The notes: generated by a model from the letters alone, not told the origin. Shown: positions 36,225 through 45,141, numbered from the stretch's first letter. The stretch: DNA of 64,000 bases from Pseudomonas sp. ZH-FAD (GCF_002803095.1 NZ_PGLR01000020.1:1-64000); one strand, 5' to 3'. Program-made: numbers and translations.

Positions 36225-37937
36225 ATGCGTCTCTCAGGCTTTTCACCCTCGACTCCCCCGCCGATCAGCAATCGGGATTTTGCCGGTGATGCAAAGCCCC
36301 AATCACCAGCGAATGCCAAGCTGTCGACATCCGCTGACTCGGCTATTTCCTGGTCGCCGCATGGTGCTGGGAAGACGCAAAATCATTCGGCAAGGTTCGA
36401 GAGTTCCTCCCAGAAATCCGAGAGCTCCCGAGGTCAGGGGTTGGAGGCTTTAACAAGCCAAGTGCTCTCGGCTGTCAGGGCTCTATTGTTCCCCAATACC
36501 TCTGAGGTACAAGCGGCCTCTCAGCCAGGCGCTATGCGAAGTGCGTCGCTTGAGTCCGCTCCGCGAGAAGAGAGCGAGCAGATGCCCTTCGAGGAGGTGG
36601 TGTCGATTCTGGGTAGAAACGAAGACCTGCTGAAGAAACCTCGTGATCGCGAGGGATTGGAGGAGCTGCGTGATGATCCCGATACCCCCGCGGATGCGAG
36701 AAAGGCATTGGCTGCTCTACTGAAAAACTCTGACTACTTCGAGGCTTTGGATCCAGCAAAGACGGGGAAATCAGACGACAAGATCAGCGCGAAGGATGTG
36801 CAGAAGTGGCAGGAGCATCCACTGATCAGGCAGTACGCCGACGCCAAGGCCGAGCAGTACACCCACAATTACGTGCCTTCCGATTCAGCACCCGGTTCGC
36901 CCGCTCGCGAGATGACCGAAAACGATGCGATGCGCGAGCTGTATCTCTATTCGGAAAGCCTGCCCAAGAAACTCAATCTGGAGACCCTCGGCAAGATCGC
37001 CGATGGTTCCCAGTCGATGGGCAAGTGCCCGCCGCAGGTCGCAGCCGCGGCGAAGTTCTTTGTCCAGAACCCGGACAAATGGCAGCAATTCAGCGGCAAG
37101 GATGATCCCAACGCGAAGATTTCCCGTGATCGCCTGTGCGACCTGGCCGCCCAGAACGTCAAGCTCTCACCGCAGGAGAGCAAGGCGCTGGAGACGCTCA
37201 AGAACAATCAGGACATCTTCTTCAAGGGCGGTGGCCTCAAGCCGGGCAAGCTGGCCGATATCGCCAACGACGAGAAGAACAGTCAGGTGGTTCGCGATAC
37301 CGCCAACCTACTCAGCCAGCCCAATTCGATGCTGTTCTCCATGCTCGACAATGCCAAGCATGGGGCTGGTGGCAATTTCTTCAACAAGGCCAATGATCGC
37401 AACATCAGCAAGGGCGATCTGAATGCCTTCCTGCAGAAAGGCTCCAATGAGGTCGCGGCTCCGCCGCAGCTCTCCAAGCCGACGACTATTGCTGCGGTTT
37501 CGGCTCAGAACGATATGGCCATGGGGCAGGAAACGCAGCCCGATCAGAAGAAGGAAAAGGGCGGGGGAATCTTCAAGTTCCTTGAGATATTCAGCTATGT
37601 CGCCTCCGGGGTGATGATGCTTATTCCGGGAGCGGGTGCCGCTGCTCTTGCTGCAAACGTTGGGCGGACAGCTGCTACTGCGGTAGCGAGGGAGGCCGTC
37701 AAGCAGACGGCCCAGCACACCGTGAAGGAGGTGGCCAAGGATACGGTCAAGGAAACCGCGAAACGCGAGTTCAAGGATGCCGCGATTCAGGGCACCAAGG
37801 ATGGCTTGAAAGACTATGCCAAGGATCAAGCCATGGACTTTGCCAAGGATGGCTTGAGCAATGCTCTGAACCAGAACGCGCCTAGGGTCGCGTCCAATCC
37901 GGACGTCAACGAACCGAGAGTCTGGGCGCAGAGCTGA
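36225..37937 (+). CDS. HrpK/HrpF/NolX-like type III translocator protein
   Basis: The 570-residue protein has a Ser/Pro/Gln-rich N-terminus without a Sec signal, as in type III substrates. Then come about four repeats of the NolX/HrpF pattern, a helix ending in an F-x-x-L-D unit followed by D/N-rich turn and I-S-x-x-D: residues 168-192 (DYFEALDPAKTG...KISAKDV), 277-302, ~315-345 and ~365-405. A hydrophobic stretch at 449-479 (FLEIFSYVASGVMMLIPGAGAAALAANV) could insert in a membrane. The tail 480-550 is a run of Ala/Lys/Glu/Thr heptad- or 11-mer-like repeats (TVKEVAKDTVKETAKREFKDAA). By eye its GC is lower than the neighbours. It stands alone, with its own hrp box, between gabT and a TetR gene. 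Likely role: secreted translocon component or effector helper. Family call moderate. Confidence 0.7.
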   Translation: MRLSGFSPSTPPPISNRDFAGDAKPQSPANAKLSTSADSAISWSPHGAGKTQNHSARFESSSQKSESSRGQGLEALTSQVLSAVRALLFPNTSEVQAASQPGAMRSASLESAPREESEQMPFEEVVSILGRNEDLLKKPRDREGLEELRDDPDTPADARKALAALLKNSDYFEALDPAKTGKSDDKISAKDVQKWQEHPLIRQYADAKAEQYTHNYVPSDSAPGSPAREMTENDAMRELYLYSESLPKKLNLETLGKIADGSQSMGKCPPQVAAAAKFFVQNPDKWQQFSGKDDPNAKISRDRLCDLAAQNVKLSPQESKALETLKNNQDIFFKGGGLKPGKLADIANDEKNSQVVRDTANLLSQPNSMLFSMLDNAKHGAGGNFFNKANDRNISKGDLNAFLQKGSNEVAAPPQLSKPTTIAAVSAQNDMAMGQETQPDQKKEKGGGIFKFLEIFSYVASGVMMLIPGAGAAALAANVGRTAATAVAREAVKQTAQHTVKEVAKDTVKETAKREFKDAAIQGTKDGLKDYAKDQAMDFAKDGLSNALNQNAPRVASNPDVNEPRVWAQS

Positions 37938-38002
37938 GGAGGTGGTATGGGCATCGTCTTGGTATCCCCTCGATAGCTTGATTAGGTATTACGGTTGACT
38001 GG

Positions 38003-38020
38003 GTAAAACGCTAGTTTTAC
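38003..38020. promoter_or_regulatory. Candidate TetR operator
   Basis: GTAAAAC (38003-38009) and GTTTTAC (38014-38020) form a perfect inverted repeat with gap GCTA. It lies 9 bases before the TetR start, next to a TTGACT -35-like element (37995-38000), so it can mediate autorepression. Confidence 0.65.
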
Positions 38021-38029
38021 CTTTGTCCC

Positions 38030-38557
38030 ATGAATATTGATTCCAAGCTGATTTCCACGGCCGAAGATCTGTTCGACCGCCACGGCTTTAGCGCGACGGG
38101 CATGGATCGACTGGCCCAGGCCGCCGGGATGTCCAGCCGTACGCTGTACAAGCACGCGGGCAGCAAGAACGAGCTGATCGCCGCCGTGCTGATGACGCGC
38201 GGGCAGCGCTTCCTGCAGCGTCTGGAGTTGGACAGCGTCAAGGCGCTGTTCGATGCACTGGCGTGCTGGATGAGCGAGGAGGGCGCGCGCGGTTGCCTGT
38301 TCCTGCGTGCCCAGGGCGAGATCGGCAGCGCGGTGCCGGAAGTCACCGATGCCCTGACGGCCTACAAGGCGCGCTTCAGCGAGACGGTCAGGCGGATTCT
38401 CGTTCGGCAGTTGGGTGCCGATCCCGACGAGGAATTGATCGAGCAGGTGGTCATTCTCTTCGAGGGGGCGACGGCCGCTGCCAGCTACCGCGGTCTGGCG
38501 GCGGTGGCCACGGCGGGCCGGGCCGCGACACTGCTTGTCGAGCGAGCGCGGGCGTGA
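38030..38557 (+). CDS. TetR family transcriptional regulator
   Basis: The 175-residue protein has the N-terminal TetR domain (LISTAEDLFDRHGFSATGMDRLAQAAGMSSRTLYKHAGSKNELIAAVL) and a helical ligand domain with GCLFLRAQGEIG, as in the YcdC/NemR-like group. It overlaps the following MFS gene by four bases (GTGA), so it very likely controls that exporter through the palindrome just upstream. The ribosome site before ATG is poor, which fits low expression. Confidence 0.88.
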   Translation: MNIDSKLISTAEDLFDRHGFSATGMDRLAQAAGMSSRTLYKHAGSKNELIAAVLMTRGQRFLQRLELDSVKALFDALACWMSEEGARGCLFLRAQGEIGSAVPEVTDALTAYKARFSETVRRILVRQLGADPDEELIEQVVILFEGATAAASYRGLAAVATAGRAATLLVERARA

Positions 38558-39723
38558 GCCGCGCGTTGAATCTGGGTGCCACGGGCTTCGGCCTGATCGC
38601 GGTGTGCTACGGTTTCGCCCGCTTCGCTTTCGGCCTGTTCCTGCCGCAGATCGAAGCTGACCTCGTATTGCCGGAGGCTGTCGGTGGCCTGATCGCCGGC
38701 GGCTCCTTTCTTGGCTACTGCCTGGCCATTGTCGTCGCCGCGCAACTGACCGAGCGCATCGGTGCTCGGGCGGTCGCGGTGTGCGCTGCGCTGGTTGCCG
38801 CCCTGGGCATGCTGGGTATCGCCCTGGCGCCTTCAGCTGCGTGGCTCGCTGCTGCAGTATTGTTGGCGGGGATGAGCACGGGGCTGGCGTCCCCGCCCAT
38901 GGCTGCAGCAGTGGCGGCAGTGATAGAGCCGCGGCGGCAGGACACCAGCAACACCCTGATCAATGCCGGTACCAGTGGCGGAGTGATTCTCTCCGGCCCT
39001 GTCGCGCTGTTGCTAGGCGCTGAATGGCGCCTGGCCTATGCCGTGTTTGCCTGCTCGGCACTGGCCCTGGCGTTGTTTGCGAGCTTCTGCGTGCCGAGTG
39101 CCACGGGCTCGCGAGCGCGAGTTGCCAAGGCCGGGCCGCTGTTCAGCGTGACGCTGAAGCGCCTCGTCGTCGCTTCGTTGCTGATGGGAGCGGCAAGCAC
39201 GGCGTTGTGGTCGTTCGGTAGTCAGATCGTCGCCCAGCGCCTGGGTTGGGGCAGCGCTGGTTCCGGGTTGCTCTGGGTGGTGATTGGTGCTGCCGGCATC
39301 GCTGGCGCGGGTGCCGGCAGCCTGATCGCTCGGCTGGGTGTGGACTGGGCGAATCGTCTGTGTCTTGGCGCTCTGGCGGCAGCTATAGCCCTGGTCGGCA
39401 TGGGTAACACGCCGGCATTGGCGCTGCTGGGCGGCGCGCTGTTCGGAGCGGCCTACATTACCCTGAGCGGCATCTATCTGGTCTGGGGCGTGGCGGCGCT
39501 TCCCGAGCGGCCCGCGACCGGGCTCACCGTCGCTTTTCTCGGCATCGCCATCGGTCAGACGCTGGGGGCGCCGATTTTCGGCCTGCTGATGAGCAGGCTG
39601 AGCATGGACCACGCCGTGGGTCTGTTCGCGCTGCTGGCATTGGCTGCCGGGGTGATGCGCTCGAACGTCGGTGAGGCGATGCGTTCGAACCCCATCGGTT
39701 GCCCAGAAAAAGGCCCGTACTAG
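38554..39723 (+). CDS. MFS transporter
   Basis: The 389-residue product has about twelve membrane segments with MFS features, including a loop 2-3-like motif (QLTERIGARAV) and a family opening similar to YbfB/YjiJ-type carriers (GLIAVCYGFARFAFGLFLPQIEADL). It would move a small molecule across the inner membrane; substrate unknown, probably a toxic or signalling compound sensed by the TetR partner. Start GTG 38554 is set by overlap with the TetR stop; longer frames upstream lie inside tetR. Its stop is within a terminator hairpin of the opposite strand. Confidence 0.85.
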   Translation: MSRALNLGATGFGLIAVCYGFARFAFGLFLPQIEADLVLPEAVGGLIAGGSFLGYCLAIVVAAQLTERIGARAVAVCAALVAALGMLGIALAPSAAWLAAAVLLAGMSTGLASPPMAAAVAAVIEPRRQDTSNTLINAGTSGGVILSGPVALLLGAEWRLAYAVFACSALALALFASFCVPSATGSRARVAKAGPLFSVTLKRLVVASLLMGAASTALWSFGSQIVAQRLGWGSAGSGLLWVVIGAAGIAGAGAGSLIARLGVDWANRLCLGALAAAIALVGMGNTPALALLGGALFGAAYITLSGIYLVWGVAALPERPATGLTVAFLGIAIGQTLGAPIFGLLMSRLSMDHAVGLFALLALAAGVMRSNVGEAMRSNPIGCPEKGPY

Positions 39724-39730
39724 ACGGGCC
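39706..39730 (-). terminator. Intrinsic terminator of the cupin gene
   Basis: GGCCCGT (39712-39718) pairs with ACGGGCC (39724-39730). On the minus strand a T run (complement of 39706-39711) follows. It overlaps the MFS stop codon. Confidence 0.8.
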
Positions 39731-39797
39731 AAAGGGTGACAAGCAACAACAGGATTCGGTGCGGCGGGAACCTGCCTGGCGTTTTCCAGTCAGGTGC

Positions 39798-40157
39798 TTA
39801 CTTGGCTTCGAAGATCACGTAGACCTTGCGGCAGGCCTCGAGCACTTCCCAGGTACCCGAGAAGCCGGCAGGAATCACGAAACGGTCGCCAGCGCGCACG
39901 GTCTTGGCGTTGCCGTCAGCGTCACGCAGCACGGACACGCCCTGGAGAATCTCGCAGTACTCGTGCTCGGTGTAGCTCACCGTCCACTGACCCACGGCGC
40001 CTTCCCAGATGCCGGTGCTGAACTGACCGCAGGGGCTGCTGTAGTGGTTGCGCACGCTTTGCTCCGGGTCGCCCTTGAGCACTTTTTCCGGCGCTGGGCG
40101 ATAGTGTTCGGCGGCCGTGCCGGCCTGAGCGAAGTCGACGATCTGTTCGATGTTCAT
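39798..40157 (-). CDS. Cupin domain protein (DUF861 type)
   Basis: The 119-residue protein is a single small beta-barrel cupin with the DUF861 pattern (TGIWEGAVGQWTVSYTEHEYCEILQGVSVLRDADG...VRAGDRFVIPAGFSGTWEV). DUF861 proteins include (S)-ureidoglycine aminohydrolase-like enzymes and small proteins beside polyamine genes. It is divergent from kauB with 253 bases between, suggesting a part in polyamine or agmatine catabolism (inference). ATG 40157 starts it; ten upstream codons are Pro-rich and unlikely. Confidence 0.8.
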   Translation of the reverse strand: MNIEQIVDFAQAGTAAEHYRPAPEKVLKGDPEQSVRNHYSSPCGQFSTGIWEGAVGQWTVSYTEHEYCEILQGVSVLRDADGNAKTVRAGDRFVIPAGFSGTWEVLEACRKVYVIFEAK

Positions 40158-40232
40158 CTGGCTGTTCCGTGGTTTCGGTGGCGGCAACCGCGCGACCAGA
40201 GGGCCTTCGCGGGAAAGTCGTGGCAGCAGTCT

Positions 40233-40252
40233 ATGTTTAAAAAAACGAACAT
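40233..40252. promoter_or_regulatory. Candidate operator between cupin gene and kauB
   Basis: ATGTT and AACAT flank an A-rich core (ATGTTTAAAA AAACGAACAT) as an imperfect inverted repeat in the divergent gap. It could be bound by the PauR-like regulator encoded at 50940, but I cannot match it to a confirmed consensus. Confidence 0.35.
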
Positions 40253-40410
40253 GACAAGGGCTTTTGCCGGTCTATGTCAAAAATATTGAAAAGCCACAGC
40301 CCTCTGGTTTAGTGTGTCGGACAGGATTTGGCCAGCGATCTGGCCTTGCAGAATTATTGACAGTGCGCGCCCTCGCGGACGCCGCTTCCACCCATTGAGA
40401 GGATGCCGGA

Positions 40411-41904
40411 ATGACTAGCCTGACTCGTGCCGACTGGGAACAGCGTGCCAAGACCCTGACCATCGAAACCCGTGCGTTCGTACACGGTGAGTACCGCGCC
40501 GCCGAGTCTGGCGCTACCTTCGAATGCATCAGCCCGGTCGACGGCCGCCTGCTTGGCATGGTGGCCAGCTGTGACCAGGCTGACGCTGACGTGGCGGTCA
40601 AGGATGCCCGTGCCACCTTCGAATCCGGTGTGTGGTCGCGCATGGCCCCGGCCAAGCGCAAGAAGGTGATGATCCGCTTCGCCGAGCTGATCGAAGAGCA
40701 TGGTCAGGAGTTGGCCCTGTTGGAAACCCTGGACATGGGCAAGCCGATCAGCGACTCGCTGAGCATCGACGTCGGCAGCGCCGCCAACGCCATCCGCTGG
40801 AGCGGCGAGGCCATCGACAAGATCTACGACGAAGTCGCCGCCACCGCCCATGACGAGCTGGGCCTGGTCACCCGCGAGCCGGTCGGTGTGGTCGCCGCCA
40901 TCGTGCCGTGGAACTTCCCGCTGCTGATGAGCTGCTGGAAGCTTGGCCCGGCGCTGGCCACTGGTAACTCGATCATCCTCAAACCGTCCGAGAAGTCGCC
41001 GCTGACCGGTATCCGTATCGCCCAGCTGGCCATCGAGGCCGGCATTCCGGCGGGCGTGTTCAACGTGCTGCCAGGCTTTGGCCACACCGTCGGCAAGGCC
41101 CTTGCTCTGCACATGGACGTCGATACCCTGGTGTTCACCGGTTCGACCAAGATCGCCAAGCAGCTGATGATCTACGCTGGCGAGTCGAACATGAAGCGCG
41201 TCTGGCTGGAAGCAGGCGGCAAGAGCCCGAACATCGTCTTCGCCGACGCGCCGGACCTGCAGGCCGCTGCCGAAGCGGCTGCCAGCGCCATCGCCTTCAA
41301 CCAGGGCGAAGTCTGTACCGCCGGTTCGCGCCTGCTGGTGGAGAACGCCATCAAGGACACCTTCGTGCCCATGGTGGTCGAGGCGATCAAGGCCTGGAAG
41401 CCGGGCAACCCGCTGGACCCGGCGACCAACGTCGGCGCGCTGGTCGACACCACGCAGATGAACAACGTGCTGAGCTACATTCAGGCCGGCCATGACGACG
41501 GCGCCAAGCTGGTGGCCGGCGGCAAGCGGGTGATGGAAGAGACCGGCGGTACCTACGTCGAGCCGACCATCTTCGATGGCGTGAACAACGCCATGCGCAT
41601 CGCCAAGGAAGAGATCTTCGGCCCGGTGCTGTCGGTGATCGGTTTCGACGATCAGGACGAAGCCATTGCCATCGCCAATGACACCGTCTACGGTCTGGCC
41701 GCCGCGGTATGGACCAGCAACCTGTCGCGCGCCCATCTGGTGGGCAAGGCGCTGCGTGCCGGCAGCGTGTGGATCAACCAGTACGATGGCGGCGACATGA
41801 CCGCGCCGTTCGGCGGCTTCAAGCAGTCCGGCAACGGCCGCGACAAGTCGCTGCACGCGTTCGACAAGTACACCGAGCTGAAGTCCACCTGGATCAAACT
41901 GTAA
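40411..41904 (+). CDS. kauB: Aldehyde dehydrogenase, KauB/PuuC type
   Basis: The 497-residue enzyme has the same length as P. aeruginosa KauB and fits that group: VPWNFPLLMSCWKLGPALATGNSIILKPSEKSP, FTGSTKIAKQLM, general base in WLEAGGKSPNIVF, catalytic Cys in NQGEVCTAGSRLLV, and the C-terminal FGGFKQSGNGRDKSLHAFDKYTELKSTWI. It oxidises aminoaldehydes such as gamma-glutamyl-gamma-aminobutyraldehyde or 4-guanidinobutyraldehyde, feeding GABA to the gabT/gabD pair in this window. The specific substrate among these is inferred. Confidence 0.9.
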   Translation: MTSLTRADWEQRAKTLTIETRAFVHGEYRAAESGATFECISPVDGRLLGMVASCDQADADVAVKDARATFESGVWSRMAPAKRKKVMIRFAELIEEHGQELALLETLDMGKPISDSLSIDVGSAANAIRWSGEAIDKIYDEVAATAHDELGLVTREPVGVVAAIVPWNFPLLMSCWKLGPALATGNSIILKPSEKSPLTGIRIAQLAIEAGIPAGVFNVLPGFGHTVGKALALHMDVDTLVFTGSTKIAKQLMIYAGESNMKRVWLEAGGKSPNIVFADAPDLQAAAEAAASAIAFNQGEVCTAGSRLLVENAIKDTFVPMVVEAIKAWKPGNPLDPATNVGALVDTTQMNNVLSYIQAGHDDGAKLVAGGKRVMEETGGTYVEPTIFDGVNNAMRIAKEEIFGPVLSVIGFDDQDEAIAIANDTVYGLAAAVWTSNLSRAHLVGKALRAGSVWINQYDGGDMTAPFGGFKQSGNGRDKSLHAFDKYTELKSTWIKL

Positions 41905-41947
41905 CGATAGCGGGGCGATCTCCTGGTCGTCGGCCAGGTAATCGGTT

Positions 41948-41973
41948 CCCCTCTCCCATTTATGGGAGAGGGG
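41948..41973. repeat. Hairpin repeat CCCCTCTCCCA/TGGGAGAGGGG
   Basis: An 11-bp perfect inverted repeat with a TTTA loop, followed by GGGGGAGAGGG. It has the look of a dispersed intergenic repeat. Its role is unknown; it may protect the kauB 3' end. Confidence 0.55.
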
Positions 41974-42031
41974 CTGGGGGAGAGGGCCGAGAACGCAGAG
42001 AAACTGCCGGCTACCCTCGTTCCTGAAACCT

Positions 42032-42060
42032 ACGGCCGGGTTCCCGAGGAACCCGGCCGT
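42032..42060. terminator. Intrinsic terminator after kauB
   Basis: ACGGCCGGGTTCC (42032-42044) pairs perfectly with GGAACCCGGCCGT (42048-42060) around a 3-base loop, followed by TTGTCTTT-like sequence. It isolates the downstream MFS gene. Confidence 0.8.
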
Positions 42061-42097
42061 TGTCTTTGCAGCCACTCGTTAACCAAGGAATTCGGCA

Positions 42098-43246
42098 ATG
42101 CGTTGGGGCACCTACTTCGCCGTCTGTGCGGCGGTCATCAGTATCGGTCTGGCGCTCGGCGTGACCATGCCGCTGGTTTCGCTGCGCCTGGAAAGCTGGG
42201 GCTACGACTCCTTCGCAATCGGCGTGATGGCGGCGACTCCGGCTGTCGGCGTGCTGCTCGGTGCGTTGCTGGCCGGGCGTCTGGCGGCGCGCTTGGGCAC
42301 CACCGTGCTGATGCAGCTGTGTCTGCTGCTGGGTGCGATATCGGTGGCGGGGCTGGCGCTGGTGCAGAACTACGCGGTCTGGGTCGGTCTGCGCCTGTTC
42401 ATCGGCGTGGCCCTGACCGTGGTGTTCATCCTCGGCGAAAGCTGGATCAACCAGCTGGCGGTGGAGAAGTGGCGTGGTCGCCTGGTGGCGTTGTACGGCA
42501 CCGGTTATGCCCTCAGTCAGCTCAGTGGCCCGTTGCTGCTGACGGCGCTCGGTACGACCACCGATGCCGGTTTCTGGACGGGCGTGTGCCTGCTGATCGG
42601 CGGCTCACTGGTTCTGCTAGGGCGCACCGGCGCACCCAAGGTGGATGCGCACAGCGCTTCTGGGCGCGGCCTGTTGGTGTTCTGTCGCAAGCTGCCAGCG
42701 ATTGCCTGGGCGGTGATGTTGTTCGCTGCCTTCGAAGCGATGATGCTGACCCTGCTACCGATCTACGGGCTGCGTCAGGGCTTCACTCAGGAGGTGGCGC
42801 TGTTCATGGTCAGCGTGGTGGTGGTGGGCGATGCGGTGCTGCAGCTGCCCATCGGCTGGCTGGCTGACCGCATGTCGCGGCAGTTGCTGTTCCGTGGTTG
42901 CGGCATCGTGCTGCTGTTGTCCAGCCTGGCAATTCCGCCGTTGTTGCATACGCCAGTGATCTGGCCGGTGCTGGTGGCCTTCGGTGCCAGCGCGGGCGGT
43001 CTGTTCACCCTGTCGCTGATCATGATCGGCGAGCGTTACCGCGACGACGAACTGGTGCGCGCCAATGCCCATGTTGCTCAGTTGTGGGGCCTGGGCTGTC
43101 TGATCGGGCCACTCACCACAGGCGCTGTCAGCCAGTGGCTGAGCGGCCATGCGCTGCCGCTGATGATGGCTACTGGCGCCTTCGTGTTCATCATCCTGGC
43201 GAGCAAGCGCGGGGCCTTCAGCGAGATGGAAGCGGCGCGTTCCTGA
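42098..43246 (+). CDS. MFS transporter, YcaD-like
   Basis: The 382-residue protein has about twelve hydrophobic segments with the YcaD-group signature GESWINQLAVEKWRGRLVALYGTGYALSQLSGP. A loop motif (GWLADRMSRQLLFRG) in the second half is typical of MFS. It probably moves a small metabolite; location between kauB and the MocR regulator suggests an amino or polyamine compound, but this is inference. It is convergent with the MocR gene, 6 bases between the stops. Confidence 0.85.
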   Translation: MRWGTYFAVCAAVISIGLALGVTMPLVSLRLESWGYDSFAIGVMAATPAVGVLLGALLAGRLAARLGTTVLMQLCLLLGAISVAGLALVQNYAVWVGLRLFIGVALTVVFILGESWINQLAVEKWRGRLVALYGTGYALSQLSGPLLLTALGTTTDAGFWTGVCLLIGGSLVLLGRTGAPKVDAHSASGRGLLVFCRKLPAIAWAVMLFAAFEAMMLTLLPIYGLRQGFTQEVALFMVSVVVVGDAVLQLPIGWLADRMSRQLLFRGCGIVLLLSSLAIPPLLHTPVIWPVLVAFGASAGGLFTLSLIMIGERYRDDELVRANAHVAQLWGLGCLIGPLTTGAVSQWLSGHALPLMMATGAFVFIILASKRGAFSEMEAARS

Positions 43247-43252
43247 ACCGGC

Positions 43253-44707
43253 TCAGCGCCACTGCCCGAGATCCTGCGTGTGCTGCAGGTCGGCCTCTTC
43301 GATCAGCTCCGCGATGGTCGCGCCGATCTGTTTCACCGCCGCCTCGATCACATCGCTCGGCGGCTCGGCGTAGTTGAGGCGGATGCAGTTACGGTACTTG
43401 CCGGCCGCCGAGAAGATGCTGCCCGGCGCGATCTGGATCTTGTGCGGCAGCAGGGCGCGGTTGAGCTTCTGGCTGTCGAAACCCTGCGGCATTTCCGCCC
43501 AGAGCATGAAGCTGCCCTGCGGGCGGCTGACCCGGGTACCGGCCGGGAAATAGCGGCTGACCCAATCCACCATCAGGTCGCGACTGCGCAGGTACTGCGC
43601 CCGCATGCGCCGCAGATGCGGTTCGTAGTGCCCGTCCTTGAGGAACTCGGCCAGGGCCAGCTGCGGTAGCTGCGCGGTACTGCCGGTGCCCAGGTACTTC
43701 ATGTGTACCACCTGCTCCAGATAGCGCCCTGGAGCGATCCAACCGACGCGCAGGCCCGGCGCCAGGGTTTTGGAGAAGGAGCTGCAGAACAGTACGCGGC
43801 CGTCCTCATCGAAGGACTTGATGCTGCGCGGGCGTGGGTAGCTGTAGGCGAGCTCGGCGTAGACGTCGTCCTCGATGATGGCCACGTCGAAGCGCTGCGC
43901 CAGAGTGACCAGGGCGCGCTTGTTGGCGTCGGGCATGATGTAACCGAGCGGGTTGTTGCAGTTGGGCGTGAGCTGGATGGCCTTGATTGGCCACTGTTCC
44001 AGGGCCATTTCCAGGGCGTCGAGGTTGATTCCGGTGAGTGGGTCGGTGGGCAGTTCCAGCGCCTTCATGCCGAAACCCTTGAGCGCCTGCATCACGCCGT
44101 GGAAGCTCGGCGAGTCGACCGCAACGATATCGCCGGGCTGGCAGATGGCGCGTACCGCCGCCGACAGCGCCTCGTGGCAACCGGTGGTGACCACCAGATC
44201 TTCGGCCTCCAGTTGGCAGCCGGAGTCGAGCATCAGCCGGGCGATCTGTTCGCGCAGGCGAGCGTCACCGCGAATGCCGCCGTAGGTGAGCACGTCCGGG
44301 TCCTGGCGACGCGCCTGGCGCGACAGGTTGCGCAGCAGCGGCTTGAGCGTCGGGCTGCTGATATCCGGGCGGCCACGGCCCAGCTGCAGCATGTCGTGCT
44401 GCGGTGAGCTGCTGATCAGCTCCAGTACGTGATCCCACTGCGAAACCTCCACCGGCCTCTGCGCCGTGCGGCTGATCTGCGGCAGCGCGGGCATTTGTCG
44501 CCCCAGCGGTACGAAGTAGCCGGACTTCGGCCGCGGCGAGGCCAGCCCCATGTCCTCCAGATGACGGTAGGCCTGCTGCACCGTGCTGAGGCTGACGCCA
44601 TGCTCCTGGCTCAGGCTGCGTACTGATGGTAGGCGGTCGCCGGGGCGGTACAGCCCCTGCTCGATGCGGGTGCCGAGCAGCTCGGCCAGATTCAGATAGA
44701 GCGTCAT
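43253..44707 (-). CDS. MocR-type GntR regulator with aminotransferase domain
   Basis: The 484-residue protein has an N-terminal GntR winged helix (LAELLGTRIEQGLYRPGDRLPSVRSLSQEHGVSLSTVQQAYRHLEDMGLASPRPKSGYFV) and a class-I aminotransferase-like domain with the PLP lysine in SSFSKTLAPGLRVGW and the Asn/Asp pair in NCNNPLGYIMP and EDDVYAEL. MocR proteins use PLP adducts of amines as effectors; GabR is the best-known example. It may control GABA, polyamine or the adjacent MFS genes (inference). ATG 44707 is chosen; an 82-codon upstream extension is unlike the family. Confidence 0.9.
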   Translation of the reverse strand: MTLYLNLAELLGTRIEQGLYRPGDRLPSVRSLSQEHGVSLSTVQQAYRHLEDMGLASPRPKSGYFVPLGRQMPALPQISRTAQRPVEVSQWDHVLELISSSPQHDMLQLGRGRPDISSPTLKPLLRNLSRQARRQDPDVLTYGGIRGDARLREQIARLMLDSGCQLEAEDLVVTTGCHEALSAAVRAICQPGDIVAVDSPSFHGVMQALKGFGMKALELPTDPLTGINLDALEMALEQWPIKAIQLTPNCNNPLGYIMPDANKRALVTLAQRFDVAIIEDDVYAELAYSYPRPRSIKSFDEDGRVLFCSSFSKTLAPGLRVGWIAPGRYLEQVVHMKYLGTGSTAQLPQLALAEFLKDGHYEPHLRRMRAQYLRSRDLMVDWVSRYFPAGTRVSRPQGSFMLWAEMPQGFDSQKLNRALLPHKIQIAPGSIFSAAGKYRNCIRLNYAEPPSDVIEAAVKQIGATIAELIEEADLQHTQDLGQWR

Positions 44708-44890
44708 GGCAATCGTCCGGCTTGTGCGGAGTGTATGAAATGAAACCAGTACAGATCGGCGCGAAAATTCCCATTCAGGGGGGAAACGACGGAATCTGTA
44801 TGGAGTTAATAAGAGTTTTTTGGATCTGTCATGACTTTTCTTCTGACGGCATTCTGATCTCCCATGATAGAAGACAACGGGAGAACAGCC

Positions 44891-45115
44891 ATGACTGGGT
44901 TCAGCAATACAGATTTCGTAGCAGTGGGCGAGGCCGTGCGAATTGCGACGCACGAGGGCGAGGTTCGCTATTTTGGCCGTGACTGGCCGGCCTTCTGGCG
45001 GCGCCTGAACACTCGTCGCGTGCTGCTCAAGCTCAACGACCAGCAGCTGCGCGACATCGGCCTCAGCCGCGCCCAGGCCGAGCGTGAGGCAAGCCTGCCA
45101 TTCTGGAAGCTGTAA
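44891..45115 (+). CDS. DUF1127 small protein
   Basis: The 74-residue protein ends in the DUF1127 core: WRRLNTRRVLLKLNDQQLRDIGLSRAQAEREASLPFW. DUF1127 proteins are short, basic and RNA-associated in some bacteria, with links to phosphate/carbon metabolism and small-RNA turnover. Start ATG 44891 is preceded by GGGAGAA. It is divergent from the MocR gene, with 183 bases between. Confidence 0.85.
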   Translation: MTGFSNTDFVAVGEAVRIATHEGEVRYFGRDWPAFWRRLNTRRVLLKLNDQQLRDIGLSRAQAEREASLPFWKL

Positions 45116-45141
45116 GGATAACTTCGCCGCATGGCACGCCC

